This document shows positions 9,471-18,807 of a DNA stretch of 64,000 nucleotides, piece after piece; positions within the stretch are counted from its first letter, which is position 1; every line of letters begins with the position of its first letter. The notes beneath the pieces are model-generated. The model searched no databases. It saw nothing but the letters and a program-made list of their open reading frames with translations, and had not been told where the DNA came from. The stretch comes from Roseiarcus sp963835955 (lineage in GTDB: Bacteria > Pseudomonadota > Alphaproteobacteria > Rhizobiales > Beijerinckiaceae): the NCBI GenBank assembly GCA_963835955.1, contig CAWIHZ010000005.1:434001-498000 (forward strand), given 5' to 3'. The translations under genes were made by a program, and so were the position numbers.

Positions 9471-11842
9471 TCAGTCCGGCAACGCCGCCAGCCGGCGCGC
9501 GAGGTCGTCCGGCATCCAGGCGTCGACCGGCGCGAGCTTCCCCTCGTCGCGCAGCCGATTGGCGATCGCGCCCGCCCGCGTCAGCAGTGCGCGCGCCTCG
9601 CCGGGGAACACTGAAGCGATCTTGACGCAAGAGACGATGAGATCGCGCCGCCAGCCGGCGTTGCCGGGGTCGGATTTCGCCAGCGCATCTCTGATCGCCA
9701 GACCGTCGCGGAAGCTCTTCAACGCCGCGGGCAAATCGCCCTGCGCGACCAAAACGTCGCCAATCTTGTTGTAGGAAACCGACAGATCGCGCCGCCAGCC
9801 CGCGTTGCCGGGGTCGGATTTCGCCAGCGCATCTCTGATCGCCAGACCGTCGCGGAAGCTCTTCAACGCCTCGGGCAAATTGCCCTGCGCGACCAGAACG
9901 TCGCCAATCTTATTGTAGGAAACCGACAGATCGCGCCGCCAGCCCGCGTTGCCGGGGTCGGATTTCGCCAGCGGGTCGATAATCGCGAGATTGGTCGCGG
10001 TAAGGACATCAGCGCGCAGGGGCAGATCGCCCTGCGCGACCAGAACGTCGCCGATCCTCTCGTTGCCAATACCCCGATCAGATCGCGCCGCCAGTCGGCG
10101 TTGCCGGGGTCGGATTTCGCCAGCGCATCACTGATCGCCAGACCGTCGCGGAAGCTCTTCAACGCCTCGGGCAAATTGCCCTGCGCGACCAGAACGTCGC
10201 CAATCCTATTGTAGGAAACCGACAGATCGCGCCGCCAGCCGGCGTTGCCGGGGTCGGATTTCGCCAGCGCATCTCTGATCGCCAGACCGTCGCGGAAGCT
10301 CTTCAACGCCGCGGGCAAATTGCCCTGCGCGACCAGAACCTCGCCGATCTTATTGTAGGAAACCGACAGATCGCGCCGCCAGCCCGCGTTGCCGGGGTCG
10401 GATTTCGCCAGCGCGTCGGCAATCGCCAGACCGTCGCGGAAGCTCTTCAACGCCTCGGGCAAATTGCCCTGCGCGACCAGAACGTCGCCAATCTTGTTGT
10501 AGGAAACCGACAGATCGCGCCGCCAGCCGGCGTTGCCGGGGTCGGATTTCGCCAGCGTGTCGGCAATCGCCAGACCGTCGCGGAAGCTCTTCAACGCCTC
10601 GGGCAAATTGCCCTGCGCGACCAGAACGTCGCCAATCTTGTTATAGGAAACCGACAGATCGCGCTCGTCCCCGGAGCGTTCGGCTGCTTCCGCCGCCGAG
10701 CGAAAATGAGAGAGCGCCTCGGACAGCGGGCCGGTTATCAGCCAAATGTCGCCCAACTCGCCCCATGCTCTTGCTGAGTTTCGATCGATTTCAAGCAACC
10801 GCCGCAATGTGTGCTTGGCGGCCTCGTGATCGTACCAAAGCCGCTGCACGGCAGCTTTCTCCGCCAAGAGGGGAACCTGTCGACGACGAAACGCCGCTTC
10901 CTCCTCTGCGAGTTGGTCGTCGAGAATCGTCTCTGCGCCTGCTCTGTCGAGGCGTGCTAATTTCTCGCGCGCGGCGGCGATGATCGCATCGATGTCGGGT
11001 CCGAAATTAGAAGGAGCGACGCGTTCGCTCGCCCTGGCGAGGATCGCCGCGATGGCTTCCTCCGCCCGCTCGCGCATCTGCAAGACGGATAACCCGCTCA
11101 TTCCGAGATGGTCGAAAAGAGGCTTCAGCACCTCCGCCGCGACGCCTTTCTCGCGCGCCATTTCGAGCCGCAAGGCATCTGTCCGTCGCTCGGCCGCTTC
11201 TTCGGATTCGCGATGGCGCCTGTTGGCTGCCTCTTCGCTTTCACGGTGGCGCCGCTCGGCTTCGGATTCATTCCGATCGAGCTTGCCGTCTATTGTCTCG
11301 AGACGCGCCAGCGCTTCCGCCCAGTTCACGCCCTGGAGCGTCGCCATGAATTTCGCGTCGTCCCGCAGCGCCTTATAGGTCTGGCTGACCAGAAGAATGA
11401 GGATTTTCCGCGCTTCGCCGCTCGGATCGGCGAACACGTCCATTTGTATCTTGACCGCCGCATTCACCACCGCCTCCGCGATCTTTGTGGGATCGTGGTT
11501 CATCCGCGCCAGCGCTTCGCCCGTCGGCAGGCATCGCGCAAACACTTCCGAGAGATTTTCGAAAGCGAGATCCACGGATTCCCGAAAGCCGGCGCTGTGG
11601 CTGTGTCTCAGCAACTTTCGGTAAAGCGCCTCCAGCTTCTTGGCCGTGGCGGTCAGGGTGGCGGCGAAAATCTTCTGGTCCTGTTCGCGGAAAGCCTTGA
11701 CCGCCTCGCCGCCCTTCATCAGGGCTTGGATGGCGCTGGCGGCGGCCTGGAACGAGACGCCCTGGTCGCCCGCGGTCAACAGCGACGCCGCCGCCGAGGC
11801 GATTTTCATCGCGCAGACGCCGAGGCTGAACGGATCTGGCAT
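9471..11842 (-). pseudogene. TPR-repeat protein with coiled coil, frame broken in a divergent repeat
   Basis: From the ATG at 11842 (MPDPFSLGVCAMKIAS) the protein has a helical N-terminal domain of about 200 residues, a charged coiled coil (NESEAERRHRESEEAANRRHRESEEAAERR split here: ERRHRESEEAAN twice), a linker, then TPRs. The TPRs are a 48-residue unit repeated about seven times: GNLPEALKSFRDGLAI ... AKSDPGNAGWRRDLSVSYNKIGDVLVAQ. Near 10030-10080 one repeat unit is divergent and 8 bp longer than the others, which shifts the frame; a separate open frame then carries the last repeats and the end (9471-9878). The repeats may have recombined, or the consensus sequence may be misassembled there. 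Function unknown; similar proteins act as scaffolds. Confidence 0.7.
9641..10665 (-). repeat. Tandem 144-bp repeats encoding 48-residue TPR units
   Basis: The landmark GATCGCGC recurs at 9641, 9785, 9929, 10081, 10225, 10369, 10513 and 10656. The spacing is 144 bp within a base except for one step of 152. Units are nearly identical in DNA as well as protein, so copy number can change by recombination or slippage, and short-read assembly could collapse them. Confidence 0.9.
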
Positions 11843-12082
11843 CGCGGCCTCGCAAGGACCGGAGACAGGAGGACAGCGCTTTATCCGGATTTTTCCCCGA
11901 TCGGTCAAACGCCTGACGGATCGCGCGGCCTCACCTGGACATATCGTCTGCCGCCGACAAAGCGCCAACAATTCTTTGCGGAAAATCCAAAGCCGTGTTA
12001 CTGTGCCTCTCGTCATGGGCAAAGCAGGCGCGGCAGGCCGAGGGACGGGGGCGGAGACCGCCGGTTCGGCGCGCGCGGGCAT

Positions 12083-12505
12083 ATATCACATTATATACGT
12101 GGTCGTTATTAACCCTGATTGGCTTTTTCGTTCGGAATCGCCGTAACCCATTGAAAAGTCCCAATTCGCACGAGAGAATCCAAGGAAATCCAAGCAATTC
12201 CAAGCGTTTTTATTCTTGGTTTTTCTTGGATTTGTTTGGTCCAGCTTGGATTTGTTTGGAAAAATTTGGCGCCCTGACCCTTGAAACGGCAAAAAACGGC
12301 GACAGGCGCTTATTGCACTAACTATAGATGTTTTATATATCGGCGCCTTGCCGCTCGTCCGCGCCGAGCGACGCGCCCGGATCGCGTCTCCGGGGCGGGG
12401 ATTGCCTAACCTCGGGTCTTCCGCCACAAACCTCAGACAGGCGGCGACGTTGGGGCCGGCGCGATGCGCGGCCGCACGCCATGGATCGCCGATCGGGAGG
12501 AGCGC
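12083..12505. other. Intergenic AT-richer stretch
   Basis: No convincing gene is present. The segment 12083-12345 is clearly richer in A and T than its surroundings and contains the ATCCAAG/CTTGGAT cluster listed separately. The rest precedes the binding-protein gene at 12506 and shows a ribosome binding site (GGGAGGAG) at its end. Confidence 0.6.
12174..12262. repeat. ATCCAAG/CTTGGAT repeat cluster, hairpin-prone
   Basis: Three close copies of (A)ATCCAAG or ATTCCAAG (12177-12204) are followed by CTTGGTTTTT and two copies of CTTGGATTTGTTTGG (from about 12225 and 12245). The two halves are roughly complementary and could form a long hairpin. The core word ATCCAA is shared with tandem repeats near 25.9 and 62.7 kb. 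Confidence 0.6.
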
Positions 12506-13732
12506 ATGAGGATTTCAACCGTGACGGATCGGCGGCGGTTTTTGCTCGCGGGCGCCGCGTTCGCCGTCGGGCCGGGGCTCGCCCGGGCGCAGGCCGCGCG
12601 TCCGCTCAAGATCGGAATCATGAACGACATGTCGGGCGTCTATGCCGACTACCAGGGCGTGGGCTCGGTGATCGCGGCGAAACTGGCGGTCGACGATTTA
12701 TCGGCCAAGCTCGGCGTCCCGGTCGAGATCGTCTCCGCCGACCACCAGAACAAGCCCGACGTCGGCGCGGCGATCGCGCGCAAGTGGTTCGACACCGAGA
12801 ATGTCGACGTGATCATGGATCTGCCGAATTCGGCGGTGGCGCTCGCGGTCCTCGCCGTCGCCAACGAGAAGAACAAGGCGGTCATCGCCTCGGGGGCCGG
12901 ATCGTCGGTGCTGACCGGCCCGAAGTGCTCGCGCAATTTCGTCCACTGGACCTACGACACCTATGCCTATGGCCGGGGTCTGGGAAGGGCGGTGACCGAA
13001 GCGGGTGGCAAGTCCTGGTTCTTCATCACCGCCGACTACGCCTTCGGCAAGGACCTTGAAGCCAATGGCGCCGCGGGAGTTGAAGCCGCGGGCGGAAAGG
13101 TTGTCGGCTCGGTCCGCCATCCCATCAACAGCGCCGACTTTTCCTCATTCCTCCTGCAGGCGCAGAATTCGGGCGCGGATGTCGTCGCCTTCGCGAACGG
13201 GGGCGGCGACACCAATAATTGCTTCAAGCAGGCTCATGAGTTCGGCCTGGGCTCCAAGCAGCGCCTCGCCGGCTTCACGCTCAATGTCACCAACATTCCG
13301 GCGCTCGGTCTCGGCATCGTCGACGGCGCAATGATCTGCACCGCCTTCTATTGGGACGCGAACGAGGGAACCCGCGCCTTCGCCAGGCGCTTCCAGGCGG
13401 CGCATCCCAAGAAGATGATGCCCAATGACATGCATGCGGGCATGTATGCGGCCACGGAACATCTGATGAAGGCGATGGCTCAGATCAAGAGCGCCGACGA
13501 CGGCGTCAAACTCGTCGATGCGATGAAGGCGATTCCGACCGACGACCCGCTATTCGGCAAGGGGATCATCCGGGTTGACGGACGCAAGCTCCACCCAGTC
13601 TATCTCTACAAAGCCAAGTCCAGCGCCGAGTCGAAATACGATTGGGACTATTTCCGGCTTGTCGCGACGATCAATCCGGAGGACGCCTTTCGACCCTTGG
13701 ACAAGGGCGGATGCCCGTTCGTGAAGGCGTAG
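12506..13732 (+). CDS. ABC transporter substrate-binding protein, branched-chain amino-acid type
   Basis: This 408-residue protein belongs to the Leu/Ile/Val-binding (periplasmic binding, type 1) fold: LKIGIMNDMSGVYADYQGVGS starts the ligand domain, followed by VDVIMDLPNSAVALAV and SWFFITADYAFGKDLE. The N-terminus has a twin-arginine-like signal, TDRRRFLLAGAAFAVGPGLARAQA, with a likely cut after AQA. The ATG at 12506 follows GGGAGGAG; the start at 12464 lacks such a site. No permease or ATPase gene is adjacent, so it is an orphan binding protein; the ligand is unknown. Confidence 0.88.
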   Translation: MRISTVTDRRRFLLAGAAFAVGPGLARAQAARPLKIGIMNDMSGVYADYQGVGSVIAAKLAVDDLSAKLGVPVEIVSADHQNKPDVGAAIARKWFDTENVDVIMDLPNSAVALAVLAVANEKNKAVIASGAGSSVLTGPKCSRNFVHWTYDTYAYGRGLGRAVTEAGGKSWFFITADYAFGKDLEANGAAGVEAAGGKVVGSVRHPINSADFSSFLLQAQNSGADVVAFANGGGDTNNCFKQAHEFGLGSKQRLAGFTLNVTNIPALGLGIVDGAMICTAFYWDANEGTRAFARRFQAAHPKKMMPNDMHAGMYAATEHLMKAMAQIKSADDGVKLVDAMKAIPTDDPLFGKGIIRVDGRKLHPVYLYKAKSSAESKYDWDYFRLVATINPEDAFRPLDKGGCPFVKA

Positions 13733-13786
13733 GCTCAAGCGGCGCGCGAAGAACCCGCGCGGACCGGCGTCCTCGGCCGCCGGTCG

Positions 13787-14518
13787 TCACTCGCGCTCGG
13801 CGCTGAACAGGGTCAGCCGGTCGGCCGCGCGGCGAAGCACGGCGCGGATCGGCATGTCGGCTTCTGGTCCCGGCCCCAGCGCGGCCGCGAGCGTCTTCAG
13901 CTTCGCCTCTCCTTCGATCAGGAGGGCGATCGCATCCGCGCGCAGGATCACGCGGCCGGTCAGGGTGAGCCGCGGTTCGCCGGCGCCGGCGGCGACGATG
14001 GGCGCGACCAGCTGTCGGGCGGCGGAGTCCATCGCTTCGGCGAGCCCTTGGGCGCCGGGAAACCAGGAGGCGGTGTGGCCGTCGTCGCCCATGCCGAGGA
14101 CGACGACATCGGCCGGAAGCGGCAGATTGGCGACCCGCGCGCTCGCGGCGGCAAGCTCCTGCTCGGCGGTAAGACGCGAGTCCGCCAGCGGCGAAAAACT
14201 CGCGGCCGCGGCCTCGTTGCGCAGCAAGGCCTCACGGACCAGGCGCGCGTTGGAGCGCGGGCTGTCGTCGGGCACGCGCCGCTCGTCGGCGAGGGTGATC
14301 GAGACGCGCGTCCAGTCGAGCTTCATTTTTGACAGCGCTTCGAAATATCGCTCCGGCGACTTGCCGCCGGACACGACCAGCAGCGCCGCGCTTCGAGCTG
14401 CAATCGAAGCCTGCAGACGCTCGGCCGTCCACTCCGCCAAGGCGGCGGCCAGGGCCTCGCCATCGGCAAATTCGCGGCGCAGAAATTCGCTTTTCATCGC
14501 AACGTCGGTCGTCATCAT
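13787..14518 (-). CDS. pgl: 6-phosphogluconolactonase
   Basis: Pgl hydrolyses 6-phosphogluconolactone in the pentose-phosphate and Entner-Doudoroff routes. The 243-residue protein has LLVVSGGKSPERYFEAL, VSITLADERRVP with the sugar-phosphate-binding residues, and VVLGMGDDGHTASWFPGA, the family hallmark. Its start overlaps the zwf stop (ATGA), so the two are translated together. Confidence 0.95.
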   Translation of the reverse strand: MMTTDVAMKSEFLRREFADGEALAAALAEWTAERLQASIAARSAALLVVSGGKSPERYFEALSKMKLDWTRVSITLADERRVPDDSPRSNARLVREALLRNEAAAASFSPLADSRLTAEQELAAASARVANLPLPADVVVLGMGDDGHTASWFPGAQGLAEAMDSAARQLVAPIVAAGAGEPRLTLTGRVILRADAIALLIEGEAKLKTLAAALGPGPEADMPIRAVLRRAADRLTLFSAERE

Positions 14519-15990
14519 TGGTATTCCTCGTTCCAGGTCCGTCCGTCGCGTTCGATCAACGCGACCGAGGCGTTCGGTCCCCAGGTTCCCGCGGCATAGG
14601 GGCGCGGCGGCTCATGCGATTGGGTCCAGGCTTCGCGGACCGGATCGATGAATCTCCAGGCGGCTTCCACCTCGTCGCGGCGCATGAAGAGCGCGGCGTT
14701 GCCGCGCAGGGCGTCCATCAGCAGCCGCTCATAAGCGTCGGCGGGCTCCATGCCGAAGGCCTTGGCGAAGCTCATGTCGAGCGGGACGTGTTGCAAGCGC
14801 ATGGCGCCGTGGCCAGGCTCCTTCACCATCATCCACAGCTTGATCCCTTCGTCCGGCTGGACGCGGATCACCAGGCGATTGGCCGGAATGCCGTCGGGCT
14901 GGCGGTCAAAAATCACGTGGGGCAAGCGACGGAACGCGACGACGATTTCCGAGAACCTCTGCGGCAGGCGCTTGCCAGTGCGAAAATAGAAAGGCACGCC
15001 GGCCCACCGCCAATTGGCGAGGCCGAGTTTGAGCGCGACGAAGGTCTCGGTGCCGCTCTGCTCTCTTCCGACGTCATGCAGGTAACCGGGGACCGGGCCA
15101 CCGTCGGCGAATCCGGCGCGATACTGCCCACGAACAGTGAGCGTCGAGGCGTTCGACTCGTCGATCGGCTGCAATGCCTTGAGCACCTTGAGCTTCTCAT
15201 CCCGCAGCGAGTCCGCGTCGAGCGAATTCGGCGGCTCCATCGCCACCAGACAAAGGAGCTGCATCATATGGTTTTGCACCATGTCGCGGATCGCCCCCGA
15301 CGCGTCGTAGTAGTCGCCACGGCCTTCGACGCCGAGCGTTTCGGCGACGGTGATCTGCACATGGTCAATATGGGCGCTGTTCCACAACGGCTCGAGCAGA
15401 ATGTTGGCGAAACGCAAGGCCATCAAGTTCTGCACCGATTCCTTGCCGAGATAGTGATCGATGCGGAATATGTTACGTTCGAAAAAGACGGCGCCGATCG
15501 CGTCGTTGACCGCCGCCGCGCTTGCGCCATCCCGCCCGATCGGCTTTTCCACGATGATGCGCGAGCGGGGAGTGGTCAGGCCCTCGGCCCCTAGGCGCTT
15601 GGCCAGCGGCGCGAAGAGGTCGGGACCTGTCGCAAGATAGAAGGCGCGAATCCGCTCGTCGGGTCCAAGCAAGGATTTCAGGTCGGCCCATCCGGAATCG
15701 TTATTGGCGTCGGCCGCGACATGTTCAATTCGCGACAGGAAGCGATCGACGGCCGGGCTGGATTCGTCGTCGATTGCGTTGAACCTGACCAGAGCATCCC
15801 TTACGGCCGCGCGAAAAGCGTCGCGTTCGAGATGACGGCGCGAGACGCCTAGAATTCGTGTCGGCTCCGAGAATTGCTCGCTTTTCTCGCGGTGAAACAA
15901 CGCGGGATAGAGCTTGCGATAGGCGAGGTCGCCCGTCCCGCCGAAGACGACGAGATCGAACGGTTCAACCTTGACGATGTGGACGACCAT
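14515..15990 (-). CDS. zwf: Glucose-6-phosphate 1-dehydrogenase
   Basis: The 491-residue enzyme oxidises glucose-6-phosphate with NAD(P)+. It shows the Rossmann motif VVFGGTGDLAYRKLYPALF near the N-terminus and the active-site motif RIDHYLGKE with the substrate-binding Lys. I chose the ATG at 15990 (MVVHIVKVEPFDL), which matches the usual family start; the open frame extends 45 codons further without similarity. It forms an operon with pgl and lies next to a ROK sugar regulator on the same strand. Confidence 0.95.
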   Translation of the reverse strand: MVVHIVKVEPFDLVVFGGTGDLAYRKLYPALFHREKSEQFSEPTRILGVSRRHLERDAFRAAVRDALVRFNAIDDESSPAVDRFLSRIEHVAADANNDSGWADLKSLLGPDERIRAFYLATGPDLFAPLAKRLGAEGLTTPRSRIIVEKPIGRDGASAAAVNDAIGAVFFERNIFRIDHYLGKESVQNLMALRFANILLEPLWNSAHIDHVQITVAETLGVEGRGDYYDASGAIRDMVQNHMMQLLCLVAMEPPNSLDADSLRDEKLKVLKALQPIDESNASTLTVRGQYRAGFADGGPVPGYLHDVGREQSGTETFVALKLGLANWRWAGVPFYFRTGKRLPQRFSEIVVAFRRLPHVIFDRQPDGIPANRLVIRVQPDEGIKLWMMVKEPGHGAMRLQHVPLDMSFAKAFGMEPADAYERLLMDALRGNAALFMRRDEVEAAWRFIDPVREAWTQSHEPPRPYAAGTWGPNASVALIERDGRTWNEEYQ

Positions 15991-16121
15991 GGCGCCTCTC
16001 AGTTTGGTGGGCAAGGAGCTCGAATGAGGTGCGCCGCTGCCGCGGGGCGACTGGCGGAAGTCTAGCGACCTCATCCCTGTTCGCCAAGTTCGCGGATTGC
16101 GATGAGCCTCGAACCCAACGG

Positions 16122-17438
16122 TCAACCGGCTTGACCAGTCGTATCCTTGAACAAAACCTCGCGATCACGCGAAAAATGCCTGATGAGAGGCAAGGCGGCG
16201 GCGCCGATGGCGCGGGCGTCGGCCCCGATTGTGCCGGAAGCGAATTCGACATCGCTCAGTCCACGGCGGTCGAGACGGGCGTAAATTTGCGCCGTTCGCG
16301 TCGTCAAGCGGTCGCGCACGTTTGCTGGCATCGCTCCATCGATCATGATCGCCTCGACATCGATGACCGAAATCGCCGCGACAGAAGCGTAGGCCAGGGA
16401 CGAAGCCGCGTCCTCGATCCAACTTTCGAGATGAGGTCCGAAGTCGATCCATCTGTCGGGCGTCGCCCAGATCGAAGAGGCGTCGACGCCGGCGCTTTCG
16501 AGCCGGCGCTCGAGCTGATAGATCGAGGCGCAGGCGATGAGTTGCGGCGGAACGCCTCCAGCGATTTTACTCATGACCGGCATCGATCCCAGCGCGCCGG
16601 CGTTGCCAGTGCGCCCCGGATGCAACGCACCGTCGAGCACCAGTCCGCCGCCGAGGAACGCGCCGAGGAAGAAATACAGCAAATCGCGATGTCGCCAGCC
16701 GCTGCCAAAGAAGAATTCCGCCGCGCAGGCGGCGGTCGCGTCATTGCATAGAGTGACCGGGAATGGAGAAAGGTCCGCAATTTCCGTTTCGATGTTGAAG
16801 CCTCGCCAAGCACTTAGGGCGCCGTTCGGCGCGCCGATTTCGCTCTCCCAGTTCCAAAGCTGGAAGGGCGCGGCCACGCCGAGGCCCGCGATCCGCCGCT
16901 TTTCGATCGCGCTCAGCGGATTTGCAAGCGATGTCAGCGAAGCTCGAACGAATTCGAGGATCATCGCCGGCCTGGGAAAGGCGTAAGCCCTGCGCGCGCG
17001 CTCGCGAATCGCGCCGCGAAAGTCGATCAGCACCAGATCGCAGCTGCGCCTTCCGATCTTGAGTCCGAATGAATAGGCGCCCTCCGGGTCGAGCGACATT
17101 GGGATCGTCGGCTGCCCGACGCGCCCGCGCAACGGGGCCTCCTTCTTCAAAAGTCCGTCCGCTTGCAGACGATTCATGATGGCCGAAGTCGATTGCACCG
17201 ATAGGCCTGTCAATCTCGCCACCTCGATTTTTGACAGAGGTCCGAAGCGGCGAACCAAGGAAAGCAGCAGTCGCTCATTGTAAAGGCGCACGCCGGCCTG
17301 GTCCGCGCCGCCAACGTTGGCGTTAGGAAGTGGCACTAGAGCGGAGGATTCTTCCGCACCGGCGGAACCGAACGCTGGGTTCGGGCGCGCGCGGTAATTG
17401 GCGCCCGCCTCCTTCATCCTCCCCCTCGCAGTTGCCAT
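16122..17438 (-). CDS. ROK-family transcriptional regulator
   Basis: This 438-residue protein has an N-terminal winged helix (NERLLLSLVRRFGPLSKIEVARLTGLSVQSTSAIMNRL) and a ROK sugar-kinase-like domain with VTLCNDATAACAAE and a glycine-rich segment (GAFLGGGLVLDG). The zinc-binding CxCGxxGC signature of ROK kinases is absent, as in many repressors. It is divergent from the frcBCA-like sugar importer and lies just before zwf-pgl on the same strand, so it probably regulates the importer and perhaps zwf in response to a sugar or sugar phosphate. Confidence 0.9.
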   Translation of the reverse strand: MATARGRMKEAGANYRARPNPAFGSAGAEESSALVPLPNANVGGADQAGVRLYNERLLLSLVRRFGPLSKIEVARLTGLSVQSTSAIMNRLQADGLLKKEAPLRGRVGQPTIPMSLDPEGAYSFGLKIGRRSCDLVLIDFRGAIRERARRAYAFPRPAMILEFVRASLTSLANPLSAIEKRRIAGLGVAAPFQLWNWESEIGAPNGALSAWRGFNIETEIADLSPFPVTLCNDATAACAAEFFFGSGWRHRDLLYFFLGAFLGGGLVLDGALHPGRTGNAGALGSMPVMSKIAGGVPPQLIACASIYQLERRLESAGVDASSIWATPDRWIDFGPHLESWIEDAASSLAYASVAAISVIDVEAIMIDGAMPANVRDRLTTRTAQIYARLDRRGLSDVEFASGTIGADARAIGAAALPLIRHFSRDREVLFKDTTGQAG

Positions 17439-17490
17439 AAGGGCCTACGCGCCACATGATTGGTCCGAACGCGGAAGGCTGTCAACGATT

Positions 17491-17507
17491 ATTCCATCGG
17501 ATGGAGT
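17491..17507. promoter_or_regulatory. Candidate operator palindrome between ROK regulator and importer
   Basis: ATTCCATCGGATGGAGT is an almost perfect inverted repeat around a central G, with one mismatched pair on each arm. It sits in the 210-bp gap between the divergent ROK gene and the binding-protein gene and just before a TTGACT hexamer at 17513 that could be a -35 element. Binding by the ROK protein is inferred from position. Confidence 0.5.
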
Positions 17508-17648
17508 TATCCTTGACTCTTGATCAAAATTTTGGCCCTATGGCGTGACGACGGCGCAAATCAAGTCGCACGACACAGGAACGCAACGCGCGCCTGAGCG
17601 ACCGACAGAGACCGACGCCGCCGCTATGACCCTCTAGGGAGGAAATCC

Positions 17649-18659
17649 GTGTCCAAAATCTCCAAACTGTTCACATGCGCCGCCGCCGGCGTTCTGTCCT
17701 TCGCCCTGATCGGCGGTTCCGCGCACGCCGGGGACATCGTCGGCCTAATTACGAAAACAAACACCAATCCGTTCTTCGTCAAGATGAAGGAAGGTTTCGA
17801 GGCTAAGGCCAAGCAACTCGGCCTGACGCCGCAGGCCTACGCCGGCAAGTTCGACGGCGACAACGACGCCCAGGTCAATGCGATCGAGCAGCTGATGGCC
17901 GCCGGCGCCAAGGGCATCCTTCTGGTGCCAAGCGATTCGACCGCGATCGTGCCGACTGTCGAGAAGGCGCGCAAGGCCGGCCTTCTCGTCATCACGCTCG
18001 ATACGCCGCTCGATCCGCCGACCGCCGCCGACGCGCTGTTCGCCACCGACAACTTCAAGGCCGGCGAGCTGATCGGCGAGTGGGCGAAGGAGACGCTCGG
18101 CGACAAGGCCAAGACCGCCAAGATCGCCACACTGGATCTCGCCGCCAACGAGCCGTCGGTCGACTATCTTCGCCATAACGGCTTTCTCACCGGCTTCGGC
18201 ATCAAGGTCAAGAATCCCAAGCACTACGCCACGAGCGACAGCCCGCAGATCGTCGGCTCCGACGTGACCGCTGGCTCGACCGAGGGCGGCCGCAAGGCGA
18301 TGGAGAACATCCTGCAGAAGGCCGACCACATCGACGTCGTCTACGCGATCAACGAGCCGGCCGCATACGGCGGTTACGCGGCGTTGAAGGCCGCCGGCAA
18401 GGAGAAGGGCGTGCTGATCGTCGCGGTCGACGGCGGCTGCCAGGGTGTCAAGTGGGTCAAGGACGGCATCCTTGGCGCTACCGCCCAGCAGTATCCGCTG
18501 CTGATGGCCTCTGACGGCGTCGAAGCCATCGCCGAGTACGTAAAGAGCGGCAAGAAGCCCCACAGCATGGACACCGGCGAGAAGCTTGTGACCGACCATC
18601 CGGTCAAGGGCGTGCCCTCGATCAACACCGCCGAGGGTTTGAAGCTCTGCTGGGGTTGA
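17649..18659 (+). CDS. frcB: Sugar ABC transporter, periplasmic binding protein (FrcB-like)
   Basis: The 336-residue protein has a Sec signal (CAAAGVLSFALIGGSAHA, cut before GDIVGL) and a ribose/fructose-type binding fold: GLITKTNTNPFFVKMKEGFEAKAK, IEQLMAAGAKGILLVPSDSTAIVP, and VIYAIN-like VVYAINEPAAYGGYAAL. A GTG start follows AGGGAGGA. It heads an operon with a permease and ATPase. The combination resembles Sinorhizobium FrcBCA (fructose, mannose, ribose), but the exact sugar is inference. Confidence 0.85.
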   Translation: MSKISKLFTCAAAGVLSFALIGGSAHAGDIVGLITKTNTNPFFVKMKEGFEAKAKQLGLTPQAYAGKFDGDNDAQVNAIEQLMAAGAKGILLVPSDSTAIVPTVEKARKAGLLVITLDTPLDPPTAADALFATDNFKAGELIGEWAKETLGDKAKTAKIATLDLAANEPSVDYLRHNGFLTGFGIKVKNPKHYATSDSPQIVGSDVTAGSTEGGRKAMENILQKADHIDVVYAINEPAAYGGYAALKAAGKEKGVLIVAVDGGCQGVKWVKDGILGATAQQYPLLMASDGVEAIAEYVKSGKKPHSMDTGEKLVTDHPVKGVPSINTAEGLKLCWG

Positions 18660-18807
18660 TTTCCTCAGACGTTCGGAGCTTAATTCTTTGAACGACGAGA
18701 CGTCGGCGCCCGGGCCGCGGTTCGCGGGCGCCGATTTCGCGATAGAGTAGGCGTAAGAGAAGCGTCGGCGGCCCGCGTCGGCGCGCGGGGGAACGTGCGA
18801 GGAAGCG

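Noticed and set aside
12333..12518. Small minus-strand frames upstream of the binding-protein gene
   Set aside because: No ribosome binding site, no motif, and composition typical of shadow frames.
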